DNA of 64,000 nucleotides from Parapedobacter sp035556095 (GCF_035556095.1 NZ_DATMFT010000025.1:62001-126000); one strand, 5' to 3'; shown: positions 44,461 to 54,671, counted from the stretch's first letter. The notes: generated by a model not told the origin, from the sequence alone. Program-made: numbers and translations.

Positions 44461-46887
44461 ATGATAAAAAACTATTTCAGCATCGCATTCAGATCATTGT
44501 ATCGGAATATTCTTCCTAACGTCATTAACATTGGTGGGCTGGCTGTCGCCTTATCGGTCGTCGTGTTGATTCTGTTGTGGGTACAGCACGAACGCTCATA
44601 TAACTCCGTGAATAGCGATGCCGACCACATTTTTTTGTTAACTGAATTCAACAGCGGTAGCGGCGAGTATAGCGAGTCAGCGCCATATGCCGCCAGCCAA
44701 GCTATCAAATCAGAAATCCCCGAGGTAGAGCGGGTTGCTGTGGCTTTTCCTGGAAGCTATATGGATCTGGTGTTTGCTTTGGATGACAAACGCTTTTTTG
44801 AAAGGGACCTTTTATTCATTGATTCAAATTGGATAAACCTACTTGATTACCGGATCACCGCAGGGTCATTCGATCGGTTGCGGACCGAGCCGAATGTCAT
44901 CGCCATCAGCGAGTCTAAAGCCGAACATTATTTTGGTAGGGAACCCGCGGTTGGAAAAACAATCGTCGTCGACAGCATTCCTACCACGGTTGTAGCGGTA
45001 TTTGCCGATGTCCCCGCAAATTCTACCTTTCATCAAGGGGTCTTACTGCCCCATCAGGATTTGTTAAAGAAGACCTACTTCCAAAATTATACAGATGAAT
45101 GGGGTGCATACATCCCCTACGTCATCATCAAACCACATCGCAACGCAGACCCCGCGGTAATCGCGTCTAAGATAACACCGATATTCGCGAAAAATCAACC
45201 CTACAAAGAAGAAGGGGAATTTCACCATCATTTGGTTCCCTTATCCGGTATTCATTTGGGAGGGTTCCAATTCTCAACATTACCGCAAGGTAACAAACAA
45301 TCAATCGTCATATTTTCGGCGCTAGCATTTTTGTTACTACTTACGGCAAGTGTAAATTTCGTCAACCTTTCGATAGCGCGGATGACTACCCGTCATAAGG
45401 AAATCGGCATCCGAAAAGTAAGCGGAGCTGCCAAGTGGCAACTATTCAACCAAATAATGACCGAAACACTGGTAACGGTTCTTATCAGCTCGGTAGTAAC
45501 CCTATTACTCGTCGTTTTACTATTACCGCATTTCAATCGGTATTTTGAAACCTCGCTGGTATTTTCCTTGGCCGACGTAGAAACCTTGGTTTTGCTGGCA
45601 GCCACCTTTGTGGTGGTCATGCTCCTCACAGGGGTTTATCCAGCTTTACTGACTGGCAAAGCCAGTCCGCTCAATCTCTTCAAAGGGCGGGTTTTGGAAC
45701 ACAGCGACAACCGTCGGTTCCGTGAGATGTTGATGGTGGGCCAGATGGTTCTTGCTGTTGCCATGGTGGTAGCCGTTATCGTCATTCATAGGCAATTCAA
45801 GTATATCCAGCTAGCTACCGAAGCATACCAGATGGACCAAGTTTTTATCTTCCAAAGAAAGACAAACACGGGCGAGGTGATTTACCCCGGGTCTCCGGAG
45901 CAAGCCAACTACCTCCGTGGCGTTAATACCCTTAAAGAGGAGCTTTTGCGAAACAGTTCAATCAAGGCAGTCACGCGTGTTAACGGGGCTTCGTTAATCG
46001 ATAACCCCAGAAGCATGGGAGTTGAACATGAGTGGATTGGCTATCCCAAAAAAGGGAACCTCCCGAAAGCTGTACGGTTATGGGTCGACCACGACTACCT
46101 GGATTTGGCCGATATTGAATTAGTCGCAGGCCGGTGGTTTGACGACAACAATGTCTCCGACCAAAATAACATCATTATCAACGAGACCGCAATTAATGCT
46201 TTTGGCTTAAACGAACCGGTCGTGGGTACTACTTTCGATGTGCTCGGTATGTACCAAGGGACAATTATCGGAGTCGTCAAAGATTTCCATCACGCCAGCC
46301 TACACCAACCGATTGAGCCAGTAATCATTGAACTTGATCAGCACGCGATGGGAGGCAAATTCATGGTAGAGGCCCAAGATGGACGTGTTGCCGAAGCACT
46401 CGCTGTTACGGAAGCGGCTTGGAAAAGACAATATCCCGATAAACCTTTTGAATATACTTTTTTGGATGAGGAATTCGACCGGCTTTACAAGAGTGATCGA
46501 AAAGCCTTGGTTTTCTCGATGGTGTTTGCCGCTATGAGCTTGCTCATTTCCGCACTCGGCATATTGGCGATGGCCATGTTTGTAACCCAACAACGGGTAA
46601 AAGAGGTCGGTATCCGCAAGGTACTAGGCGCATCGGTATCGGAGATCGTGGCCCTTTTATCGCGAGACTTTGTCAAACTGGTGTTTCTGGCAATTCTCAT
46701 CGCCACCCCGATAGCCTGGTGGGCGATGACCAAATGGCTGGAAGATTTCGCTTACCGAATCGACATCCAGTGGTGGATGTTTGCTACTGCCGGACTGGTG
46801 GCGATGGTGATCGCCCTCCTTACCGTCAGTTGGCAAGCCATACGGGCAGCGGTGGCCAATCCAGTGGACAGTTTGAGGGATGAGTAA
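44461..46887 (+). CDS. Orphan MacB/FtsX-type permease 7 of 10
   Basis: 808 residues. The first helix region reads YRNILPNVINIGGLAVALSVVVLILLWVQHE, distinct from all other copies, and the periplasmic part has WINLLDYRITAGSFDRLRTE. FtsX block 1 is MTTRHKEIGIRKVSGAAKWQ; block 2 KEVGIRKVLGASVSEIVALL. Ends WQAIRAAVANPVDSLRDE. No ATP-binding motif. Spacers are short (52 bp before, 36 bp after), consistent with a single long transcript through this part of the array. Confidence 0.9.
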   Translation: MIKNYFSIAFRSLYRNILPNVINIGGLAVALSVVVLILLWVQHERSYNSVNSDADHIFLLTEFNSGSGEYSESAPYAASQAIKSEIPEVERVAVAFPGSYMDLVFALDDKRFFERDLLFIDSNWINLLDYRITAGSFDRLRTEPNVIAISESKAEHYFGREPAVGKTIVVDSIPTTVVAVFADVPANSTFHQGVLLPHQDLLKKTYFQNYTDEWGAYIPYVIIKPHRNADPAVIASKITPIFAKNQPYKEEGEFHHHLVPLSGIHLGGFQFSTLPQGNKQSIVIFSALAFLLLLTASVNFVNLSIARMTTRHKEIGIRKVSGAAKWQLFNQIMTETLVTVLISSVVTLLLVVLLLPHFNRYFETSLVFSLADVETLVLLAATFVVVMLLTGVYPALLTGKASPLNLFKGRVLEHSDNRRFREMLMVGQMVLAVAMVVAVIVIHRQFKYIQLATEAYQMDQVFIFQRKTNTGEVIYPGSPEQANYLRGVNTLKEELLRNSSIKAVTRVNGASLIDNPRSMGVEHEWIGYPKKGNLPKAVRLWVDHDYLDLADIELVAGRWFDDNNVSDQNNIIINETAINAFGLNEPVVGTTFDVLGMYQGTIIGVVKDFHHASLHQPIEPVIIELDQHAMGGKFMVEAQDGRVAEALAVTEAAWKRQYPDKPFEYTFLDEEFDRLYKSDRKALVFSMVFAAMSLLISALGILAMAMFVTQQRVKEVGIRKVLGASVSEIVALLSRDFVKLVFLAILIATPIAWWAMTKWLEDFAYRIDIQWWMFATAGLVAMVIALLTVSWQAIRAAVANPVDSLRDE

Positions 46888-46923
46888 TAAGGAATTGGAA
46901 TAAGGATGGAAGAAACCTAAAAA

Positions 46924-49332
46924 ATGATCAAGAACCATTTTAAAATCGCTTGGCGCACAATGTTAAGCAATCGAGCCTACTCCGTTATAAACTTAACGGG
47001 GCTGACCATCGGCCTCACCGTGGTGATGTGCATTACAACATTGGTTATGGATGATCTGTCGTACGATAAGCAATGGACATTATCCGACGAATTATTCGCT
47101 ATCAATTCAGTGAACACCGACCAGGATGGAAATATCCTCTATCGGGGCCCGGGTGCTCTCGCAGGCCTCGGGAACGCCTTGAAACAGCAGTTCCCCTCGA
47201 TCCTTGAACACACCAATCTAAGTACGGCAAAACTGAACCTGATACTTGACCAATCCACTAACCGGCACATAACGCTTGCCACGTTGGATACCGATACCAA
47301 CTTCTTCAACCTATTTGATACGTACTGCTTGGAAGGTAATCCGAAACAAATCATTGCCGGCGTCAAGAATCTGGTGATTACGGAAAGCCTACATCGGGAA
47401 TATTTCAAAGGTGTAAAAGTGATTGGCGAAACCTTTTATAACCGGCCTAACCAGGGTGAACCACAACCCTATATAGTAACGGCTATTATCCGTGATTTAC
47501 CACAAAATACGCACTTACGTGCGGAGGCCATCGAGCTTTCTGAAAAAGAAAGCCAAGCGCTAAGCCCTTACGGTGCAGGCTATGTTACCAAACAATATGT
47601 GCGGATAAAGAAAGGTACCGATATGGGTATGCTGACAACCCAAACAAACACTTGGTACCAAGATTATTTGACACAGAAAGCGGACGAGTATCGAAGCGGT
47701 TTTGAGTTTCAGGCTATCCGAGATATCCATCTGCGTTCCGGCTTTGGTGCCAAAAAAGAACCGAGGGACGTCTATGTGCTAGCAGGAATCGGCTTATTAA
47801 TATTGACACTAGCCAGCATCAATTTCATCAATTTGAGTTTTGCCCATGCACTGAAACGCTCGCTGGAGATGGGTGTGCGGAAAACATTTGGCGCCCGACG
47901 GGTCCAACTGGTCCTGCAGGGCGTCACCGAAAGTCTAGTATTCTTCGGTTTGTCCTTTGCAATGGCCTTTTTTCTCTACCTACTGGTAATTCCGGGAATA
48001 GAAACATACATTGGCTATTCGCTTACCTTGGTATTTCACCGTTCACTCCTGTTGGGCTCGCTTCTGCTGGTAGGATGGCTGGGCCTAGGATTGAGTTGCG
48101 GTTTAGCACCAGCGTGGTCGTTGGCAAAAACAAAAACCTCCCATGCGTTGAAAAAACGGATGGAAATTCTCCGCATCCCATTGAAAACCGGCCTAACCAG
48201 CACACTTATTGTTTTGCAGTTCAGCATTGCCATGCTTGTCTTAGTGGGTATGCTTACCATTCGGCAACAGTTGCGGTACATGCTGGAGAAAGATTTGGGC
48301 TATGAGCCTGCTAATCTCCTCGTTTTGGACTACATGTCGTGGGAAGGGAAAGGCGCGGCATTCAAGCAGACACTATTGCAACAGCCGGGCATCACCGCAG
48401 TAAGTTTATCCCATTGGGCACCGGGGAGCGGCCACTACGTGACCAGGCGTATCACCGCTCCGGATAACCCAAATGAAGCCGTGGAAACCTCTTTTATTGA
48501 GGCCGATTTCGACTTTTTGAGCGTAATCGGATTCAGGCTCATGGATGGGCGTATGTTGAGCAACTCCTTCGCAAAAGATAACCTTACGAATGTGGACGGA
48601 TGGGATGAGGGCTATATGGTCGACTTTCCAAATGCATTATATACACAAACAGCTGCTCTTCGTTTGGGTGCGACACTGAACGAAGCGGACCAAAATGGTC
48701 ATGGCATACCCGTGGGGATTATACAAGATTTCCATTTCAACAGTCTTCGCGAACCGATAGAAGCGGTTATACTCCAGGGTCGGCACGAGTTGGACCGGGG
48801 GTGCCTATTGGTCCGGGTTGCCAAAGGCAAAGAAAGAGAGGCCTTGGCAGCGGTGGAGGCTGCTTGGAACCAAACGTTTCCCGGTCGGTTGCCCCGAATG
48901 AATTGGACAGACGAAATGCTTATCGATCAATACCAAAGTGAACGGAAACAATTTCACCAGTTGCTGTTATTCAGTGGAATCAGCATGTTGTTAGCGGTTT
49001 TAGGCGTATTTGGTATCGTCGTCTATACCGTAGAGCGTAAAGTAAGGGAAATCGGCATCCGTAAGGTGTTTGGAGCCTCGGTATATTCCATTATGTGTCT
49101 CCTCTCCATGAATTTCTTTAAATTAGTCTGCCTAGCGGCAGTGATCGCTTTCCCAACCGCTTGGTGGATAATGAGCGATTGGCTGGAGGATTTTGCGTAT
49201 CGCATTGAAATTCCTTGGTGGTTCTTTGCACTTACCGGCCTATTCACGCTTTGCAGTATGTTAATCGTAGTCGGTTTCAGAACGTTCAAAGCAGCAGTGG
49301 CCAATCCCGTGGATAGTTTGAGGGACGAGTGA
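46924..49332 (+). CDS. Orphan MacB/FtsX-type permease 8 of 10
   Basis: 802 residues, related to permeases 3, 9 and 10 by its front (FKIAWRTMLSNRAYSVINLT, TTLVMDDLSYDKQW) and by LPQNTHLRAEAIE. The tail is unusual: FAYRIEIPWWFFALTGLFTLCSM and IVVGFRTFKAAVANPVDSLRDE, so the WQAIRAA segment common to most copies is absent, although SLRDE is kept. FtsX block 2 is KVREIGIRKVFGASVYSIMCLL. It therefore seems to have escaped the 3' homogenisation seen elsewhere. Confidence 0.9.
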   Translation: MIKNHFKIAWRTMLSNRAYSVINLTGLTIGLTVVMCITTLVMDDLSYDKQWTLSDELFAINSVNTDQDGNILYRGPGALAGLGNALKQQFPSILEHTNLSTAKLNLILDQSTNRHITLATLDTDTNFFNLFDTYCLEGNPKQIIAGVKNLVITESLHREYFKGVKVIGETFYNRPNQGEPQPYIVTAIIRDLPQNTHLRAEAIELSEKESQALSPYGAGYVTKQYVRIKKGTDMGMLTTQTNTWYQDYLTQKADEYRSGFEFQAIRDIHLRSGFGAKKEPRDVYVLAGIGLLILTLASINFINLSFAHALKRSLEMGVRKTFGARRVQLVLQGVTESLVFFGLSFAMAFFLYLLVIPGIETYIGYSLTLVFHRSLLLGSLLLVGWLGLGLSCGLAPAWSLAKTKTSHALKKRMEILRIPLKTGLTSTLIVLQFSIAMLVLVGMLTIRQQLRYMLEKDLGYEPANLLVLDYMSWEGKGAAFKQTLLQQPGITAVSLSHWAPGSGHYVTRRITAPDNPNEAVETSFIEADFDFLSVIGFRLMDGRMLSNSFAKDNLTNVDGWDEGYMVDFPNALYTQTAALRLGATLNEADQNGHGIPVGIIQDFHFNSLREPIEAVILQGRHELDRGCLLVRVAKGKEREALAAVEAAWNQTFPGRLPRMNWTDEMLIDQYQSERKQFHQLLLFSGISMLLAVLGVFGIVVYTVERKVREIGIRKVFGASVYSIMCLLSMNFFKLVCLAAVIAFPTAWWIMSDWLEDFAYRIEIPWWFFALTGLFTLCSMLIVVGFRTFKAAVANPVDSLRDE

Positions 49333-49418
49333 TGGGTTTATTGGATGAAGGAGCAAGGATTGATGGAGTAAAGATTGACTTTTCCAACGACTAAGTACTT
49401 TGTACTAACTACTAAAGA

Positions 49419-51845
49419 ATGATAAAGAACTATTTTAAAATTGCTTGGCGCACGATAGCCAAAGATAACGTCTATTCAATTATCAATGTTGCAGGTCTCA
49501 CTATCGGGCTATGCGCATGTATGCTGGTAAGTACCGTTGTACTGGATAATTTGTCTTACGATAAGTTCTGGACGCGTAAAGACGACCTGTACCGCATCAT
49601 TACCCACGACTCTACTCGGGCACTAGCCGGCAAGAAAGCCTTAGCACCCGCAGGCCTCGGCGATGCACTTAAAGACAATTTTCCAGAAGTGGAAGCCACT
49701 TCGAAGATACACACATGGCGTTACGACTTCCGTAAGGCAAAAACCGATGGTGAACCCACTCACATGAAGGTCATAAGGGCCGATACCAATGTGTGGAACA
49801 TGCTCGATTTTACCATCACGGCAGGCAATCCACAACATTATACCAACGATGTGAATAACCTGATCATCACCGATCGGTTTCGGCAACAAAATTTCCCAAA
49901 TGAAAACCCGATAGGTAAAATCCTCTATAGCGGAGCCAATGCCACTCCATTTCTAATCACAGGCGTAATAGCGGATTTACCGACGAATACCTACCTTCGG
50001 GCTGAAGGGTTGCACGTTACCAAAGCGTCTCCCCGAGCGCTTAGCCGTAATGGGTGGGACGGCTACTACGAAGAGGAACTGATCTTGATGAAACCTAATA
50101 CGGATATAGCCGCATTTACGAAAAAAGTCAATCATTGGTATCGCAATTTTTTGACTGACGTACCAGACAGCAAAAAAGGAGCGATAAGTTCGTATGAGTT
50201 TCAACCCATCGGTGATATCTATTTAAAATCGGACTTCGCAGATCAAGACGTAAAAGGCAGCCCGAGCGATATGTTTATTTTCTCCATAGTCGCCGTACTT
50301 CTTTTGGCTATCGCGTGCATCAACTTTGTCAACCTTAGCAGTGCCCGTGCGATCAGGCGATTGCGCGAAACAGGTATCCGTAAAGTCGTAGGAGCTTCAA
50401 AAAGCCAGCTTACTTCCCAGTTCTTGGTCGAAGGGTTGTTGTTCTTTGGTATTTCCATGGTACTTGCCTGTAGCCTTTACGCGTTATTTCTACGGCCCTT
50501 GAATCAATTTATTGGCCATGAACTTACCGTAAGTCTAATCGGCGATATGCCGTTATTCTTGTCGCTTCTTTTACTGGTTTTATTTATCGGATTGATTACC
50601 AGCACCTACCCCGCCACAATGATATCGGGTTTTAAGGCAAGCAATGCCTTAAAAAATCGTTTTGGAGCAAGTAATCTGTCAACCGTTTCCACCGCTCGCA
50701 AAATACTGATAGCAACCCAATTTGGCCTTGCTCTGCTAGTGCTTATTGGCATGATTACCGTTTGGCGGCAGATGCGGTTTATGGCAGATAAAGACCTAGG
50801 GTTCAACCCTTCCAATGTGCTAACCATACGCTCTTTCAACACGAGAGGTTCCAGCGGTGCACTGAAACACGAAATATCTCAGATTCCCGGTGTCGATCAG
50901 GTCAGCTTCACAAGATGGGTCCCAACCCTTGGTACCGGTGATATGGTCATGAAGCTGCCCCATCCCCAACGTCCGGCCGAAACCATAGAACTTAACTTTA
51001 TCATTGGCGATACCGATTTACCGGCATTACTGGGTTTTCGTCTTTTGGATGGGCGCCTTTTTGACAATCGGGACGTAAACACCGCAACAACGGCGTTCAG
51101 GATCGATGAAGCGGGGCTGATGAGCCCCCTAAAGTCTTCCAAGGTGTTGCTGACGGCCAACACTGCTAAACAGCTTGAAATACCAATGCTCGAAGAATCT
51201 GCGCCGTTAATGAATGCTACTCCAGTAGGTATTATCGACGATTTTCACAGCGTTTCCCTTCGGGACCCTATTAAACCCACCGTTATCCAGCTAGATGGCG
51301 ATCTAAATTATGCCTCCGTGCTAATAAAAGTGAAAGCAGGGTATGAATCACGCGTGATGCGTAACCTCAACCTACTGTGGAAGCAATTCCATCCCGAACA
51401 AACGCTGAGACTGGATTGGCTGGAAGATTTGGTCAAAAATCAATATGAAAAAGAAACGAAGTTAAGTTACTTGTTTACACTTTTCAGTATCCTAACCTTA
51501 TTTTTAGCGTCACTGGGTATCTTCGGGCTGGTCGTACAGGCCACCGGACAACGTGTGAAAGAAATCGGCATCCGAAAGGTCCTGGGAGCATCCGTCGCTA
51601 GCATTGTACGGCTATTCGCCATTGATTATATCAAATTGGTGGCGATTGCCCTCGTCATTGCCTCGCCCATCGCGTGGTGGGCGATGACCCGGTGGTTGGA
51701 AGATTTCGCTTACCGTATCGACGTGGCGTGGTGGATATTTGCTTTGGCTGGAGTGATCGCCGGGGCAACTGCGCTACTAACGGTTGGCTGGCAGGCCATA
51801 CGGGCAGCGGTAGTCAACCCGGTTGAGTCGTTGCGGGATGAGTAA
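49419..51845 (+). CDS. Orphan MacB/FtsX-type permease 9 of 10
   Basis: 808 residues, closest relative of permease 3 along its full length (TIGLCACMLVSTVVLDNLSY, MLDFTITAGNPQHYT, DLPTNTYLRAEGLHV). FtsX block 1 is RLRETGIRKVVGASKSQLTS; block 2 KEIGIRKVLGASVASIVRLF, as in permease 3. The tail is WQAIRAAVVNPVESLRDE. Its stop codon lies in an 18-bp tandem duplication that runs into the spacer before permease 10. The spacer before it carries the AACGACTAAGTACTTT element also found before permease 2. Confidence 0.9.
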   Translation: MIKNYFKIAWRTIAKDNVYSIINVAGLTIGLCACMLVSTVVLDNLSYDKFWTRKDDLYRIITHDSTRALAGKKALAPAGLGDALKDNFPEVEATSKIHTWRYDFRKAKTDGEPTHMKVIRADTNVWNMLDFTITAGNPQHYTNDVNNLIITDRFRQQNFPNENPIGKILYSGANATPFLITGVIADLPTNTYLRAEGLHVTKASPRALSRNGWDGYYEEELILMKPNTDIAAFTKKVNHWYRNFLTDVPDSKKGAISSYEFQPIGDIYLKSDFADQDVKGSPSDMFIFSIVAVLLLAIACINFVNLSSARAIRRLRETGIRKVVGASKSQLTSQFLVEGLLFFGISMVLACSLYALFLRPLNQFIGHELTVSLIGDMPLFLSLLLLVLFIGLITSTYPATMISGFKASNALKNRFGASNLSTVSTARKILIATQFGLALLVLIGMITVWRQMRFMADKDLGFNPSNVLTIRSFNTRGSSGALKHEISQIPGVDQVSFTRWVPTLGTGDMVMKLPHPQRPAETIELNFIIGDTDLPALLGFRLLDGRLFDNRDVNTATTAFRIDEAGLMSPLKSSKVLLTANTAKQLEIPMLEESAPLMNATPVGIIDDFHSVSLRDPIKPTVIQLDGDLNYASVLIKVKAGYESRVMRNLNLLWKQFHPEQTLRLDWLEDLVKNQYEKETKLSYLFTLFSILTLFLASLGIFGLVVQATGQRVKEIGIRKVLGASVASIVRLFAIDYIKLVAIALVIASPIAWWAMTRWLEDFAYRIDVAWWIFALAGVIAGATALLTVGWQAIRAAVVNPVESLRDE

Positions 51846-51872
51846 GTATATAAAGATGAGTAAGTATATAAA
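51837..51872 (+). repeat. 18-bp perfect tandem duplication at the end of permease 9
   Basis: GATGAGTAAGTATATAAA occurs twice head to tail. The first copy includes the last two codons and stop of permease 9; the second lies in the 30-bp spacer before the ATG of permease 10. Confidence 0.85.
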
Positions 51873-51875
51873 TTT

Positions 51876-54284
51876 ATGAAATACGCGATAAAAATTGCCC
51901 TCCGTAGCCTGAAGAAAGGAAAGCTATATACACTTATCCATATTTTCGGCTTGACGTTGGGTATCACCGCTTGTTTGTTGATCGGTACGGTCGTAATCGA
52001 TGAACTGTCTTACGACAAGCAATGGAGCCGTTCAGCCGACACCTATCGCTTGTTATCCATCCGGGAGGGTGGTGGCGCTTATTCCCAAAAGGGCGGAACG
52101 GTTTACGCCGGGCTTGCACCGGCATTAAAGCAATACTTTCCCGAAGTAGCCGATTACAGTGAAATCTATCCCGTATCCGCTCACCTGAAAATTGAAAAGA
52201 CCGACCCGCTACCACTCGAAACAACGATGCTTCACGCAGATACGGTAGTGCTACAGCTGTTGGACATCAACTTACTTGCGCACGAAGATATTACTCCCGC
52301 AGGAGACATCAATAAAATCATCTTATCCGAATCGTTCAGCAAGACCCATTTTTCCGGGAAAAATCCGTTGGGGCAACGGGTTTATGATGTGCCCCAATAT
52401 GGCGAAAAAGCCAACGAATACATGGTGGCTGGTGTGATGAAAGACATCCCATCGAATACCCACCTGCGGGCAGATATGATTTTACTAAGAGAACGTAAAG
52501 AACACGCGCTCGCCAAAGACGGCAAAGGCCCAGGGATGCGGTATGCAAGACATTACATCCTGCTGCGTGAAGGGACCGACCCCCGGCTGTTTGAGCAAAA
52601 GATAAACAGTTGGTACGCCCAGTTTACTGAAAAAGACAACATACGGTTTGCCCTGCAACCAATGTCCGACATCTACTTGAAAACGGATTTCCCCGCGTAC
52701 CAATTCGTAAAAGGCAATATAAAACACAGCTATATTTTCGCCGCCGTAGCAGCATTGCTGCTGCTCATTGCCAGTATCAACTACATCAACCTCAGCACGG
52801 CGCACGCCAGCAGCCGATTGAAAGAGACTGGTGTGCAGAAAATACTGGGTGCTTCGCGTAAACGGATTTTGTTGCAATCATTACTCGAATCACTGCTCAT
52901 TTTCAGCGTAGCCGGTGGTTTATCGTGGGTATGCTATCAGCTGGCTTTCCCAGCCATGGAGCGATTTATCGGCCATCCACTGGCATTCAGCTTCACGGCT
53001 GCGGGGCCTTATCTCGCATACGCCCTTATCGCGTTCTTTTCCATTTGCCTGTTCAGCGGATTATACCCGGCTTGGTTAGTATCTGGCTTCCGTGTAATGG
53101 GCACCATGCAAGAGGTGCTGAAGGCGGGTAAAACCAGCCAAGGGTGGCTACGAAAAAGTCTTGTTGTAGCCCAGTTTGCTATTTCCATCGCGATCCTCGT
53201 ATCCATGCTGGTTGTTCAGCAACAGGTAGATTTTCTCAAAACCAAGGACGTTGGGTTCGATACCGATGGACTGCTCAGCATCAACCATGTGTCTTGGGAT
53301 AATAAATCAAACACACTGCGCACCGAATTATTGAGGAATCCGGCTATCCAATCCTTAAGTTTTACCAATTGGTTGCCTACAGATGGTGCGGGACCAACGT
53401 TAAATACCGTACCAAATCCCCACGACCCCACCAAGCAAATCGAACTTTGGTCCATTGATGGTGAGCCCTCTATGGCCCGGACCCTCGGTTTGCGACTAAA
53501 GGAAGGCCGGTTTCTTGATCCGGTCAGAATGGGGGATGCCATCCAAGCTAATGATTTTGAAGCGATGAATACTGTGCGACCTTGCGTGATGTCCGCTAGC
53601 ACCGCTCGCCTTCTCCAAGTAGCAGAATTGAACCAGCCGCTGCATAACGCTGGCTTCATGCCCGTGGGTATTGTGGAAGACTTTAACAGTGAATCCCTCC
53701 ATAAACAAACGGTACCAACGGTTATTGTGGGCTATCGTGACCCTTCTTACGGTGCATTGCTTCTCCGTACAAGACCGGGCATGGAATCTGCCGTTATGCG
53801 AGATATCGCAGTAGTATGGAAAGAGCTGTACCCTGAAAAACTGTTTGATATCCAAGTGGTCAAAGAGACATTAGCCCAACAATATGAAGCTGAAGAAAAA
53901 CTACAGGGGTTATTCCGCTTGTTCAGCCTGCTCACGATGTTGCTTGCTACGATGGGTATCTTCGGCCTCATTGTGCATACATTAGGCCTACGTGTGAAAG
54001 AAATTGGTATCCGGAAGGTGTTGGGAGCATCAGTTTCAGGCATTGTAATGATGCTTTCCAAAGGTTTTGTGAAATCAGTGTGTTTGGCCATTGTCATCGC
54101 CTCACCCATCGCGTGGTGGGTGATGAACAGATGGCTGGAAGATTTTGCTTACCGAACCGATATCCAATGGTGGATGTTCGTCATAGCGGGACTGGCGGCG
54201 GTGACGATCGCACTGCTTACCGTGAGCTGGCAGGCCATTCGGGCTGCAGTAGCGAATCCCGTGGATAGTCTGAGGGATGAATAA
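51876..54284 (+). CDS. Orphan MacB/FtsX-type permease 10 of 10
   Basis: 802 residues. The front (IKIALRSLKKGKLYTLIHIF, TVVIDELSYDKQWSRSADTY) groups with permeases 8, 9 and 3. FtsX block 1 reads SSRLKETGVQKILGASRKRI, where the usual R of VRK is Q. Block 2 is KEIGIRKVLGASVSGIVMML. The tail is WQAIRAAVANPVDSLRDE and shares a 43-bp identical stretch with permease 4. It starts 30 bp after permease 9 and ends 3 bp from the convergent vapC stop, which closes the array. Confidence 0.9.
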   Translation: MKYAIKIALRSLKKGKLYTLIHIFGLTLGITACLLIGTVVIDELSYDKQWSRSADTYRLLSIREGGGAYSQKGGTVYAGLAPALKQYFPEVADYSEIYPVSAHLKIEKTDPLPLETTMLHADTVVLQLLDINLLAHEDITPAGDINKIILSESFSKTHFSGKNPLGQRVYDVPQYGEKANEYMVAGVMKDIPSNTHLRADMILLRERKEHALAKDGKGPGMRYARHYILLREGTDPRLFEQKINSWYAQFTEKDNIRFALQPMSDIYLKTDFPAYQFVKGNIKHSYIFAAVAALLLLIASINYINLSTAHASSRLKETGVQKILGASRKRILLQSLLESLLIFSVAGGLSWVCYQLAFPAMERFIGHPLAFSFTAAGPYLAYALIAFFSICLFSGLYPAWLVSGFRVMGTMQEVLKAGKTSQGWLRKSLVVAQFAISIAILVSMLVVQQQVDFLKTKDVGFDTDGLLSINHVSWDNKSNTLRTELLRNPAIQSLSFTNWLPTDGAGPTLNTVPNPHDPTKQIELWSIDGEPSMARTLGLRLKEGRFLDPVRMGDAIQANDFEAMNTVRPCVMSASTARLLQVAELNQPLHNAGFMPVGIVEDFNSESLHKQTVPTVIVGYRDPSYGALLLRTRPGMESAVMRDIAVVWKELYPEKLFDIQVVKETLAQQYEAEEKLQGLFRLFSLLTMLLATMGIFGLIVHTLGLRVKEIGIRKVLGASVSGIVMMLSKGFVKSVCLAIVIASPIAWWVMNRWLEDFAYRTDIQWWMFVIAGLAAVTIALLTVSWQAIRAAVANPVDSLRDE

Positions 54285-54287
54285 ACG

Positions 54288-54671
54288 CTATATCAAATCA
54301 AAATTCAGGAAATTATGCATCAACTTAAAATGCTTATCGAAACTGAACAGTGTTAGCTTCTGGTCGATAACCTGCTGAACGATAATTAAATCGGGAATAC
54401 CAACCTTGTTAATACCATTTTTGAGGTTCATCAATTGATATTCACTGATAAGCTGCCAGTCTATTCGAAGTGGAATCCTTTCCAATGCGAGCAACCCTTC
54501 AAGGATATCGTGCCGACCTCGATGAACCAACACCGGCTGCAATTCTGTCAATATCAAATCATTTGTGCAAACAAAGTCTTCTTCCAATAATTGATCGAGT
54601 ATGGGGGTATCGGCCGACTTAAAATACTGTATCCAAACGGAACTATCTACCAATACGCTATATCTTGACAT
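54288..54671 (-). CDS. vapC: PIN-domain toxin (VapC family)
   Basis: 127-residue ribonuclease of the type II VapBC class. Acidic PIN sites are visible as VLVDSSVWIQYF (first Asp), LILTELQPVL (Glu), and VGIPDLIIVQQ (third acidic residue, Asp) with LFSFDKHFKLM at the C terminus. It overlaps vapB by 14 bp and is translated after it. The pair is intact, unlike the decayed PIN gene near 22 kb. It converges on the last permease gene with 3 bp between stops. Confidence 0.9.
   Translation of the reverse strand: MSRYSVLVDSSVWIQYFKSADTPILDQLLEEDFVCTNDLILTELQPVLVHRGRHDILEGLLALERIPLRIDWQLISEYQLMNLKNGINKVGIPDLIIVQQVIDQKLTLFSFDKHFKLMHNFLNFDLI

Noticed and set aside
2715..54284. Many long reading frames antisense or out of frame within real genes
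   Set aside because: They lack family motifs and follow from the composition of the overlapped coding sequence.
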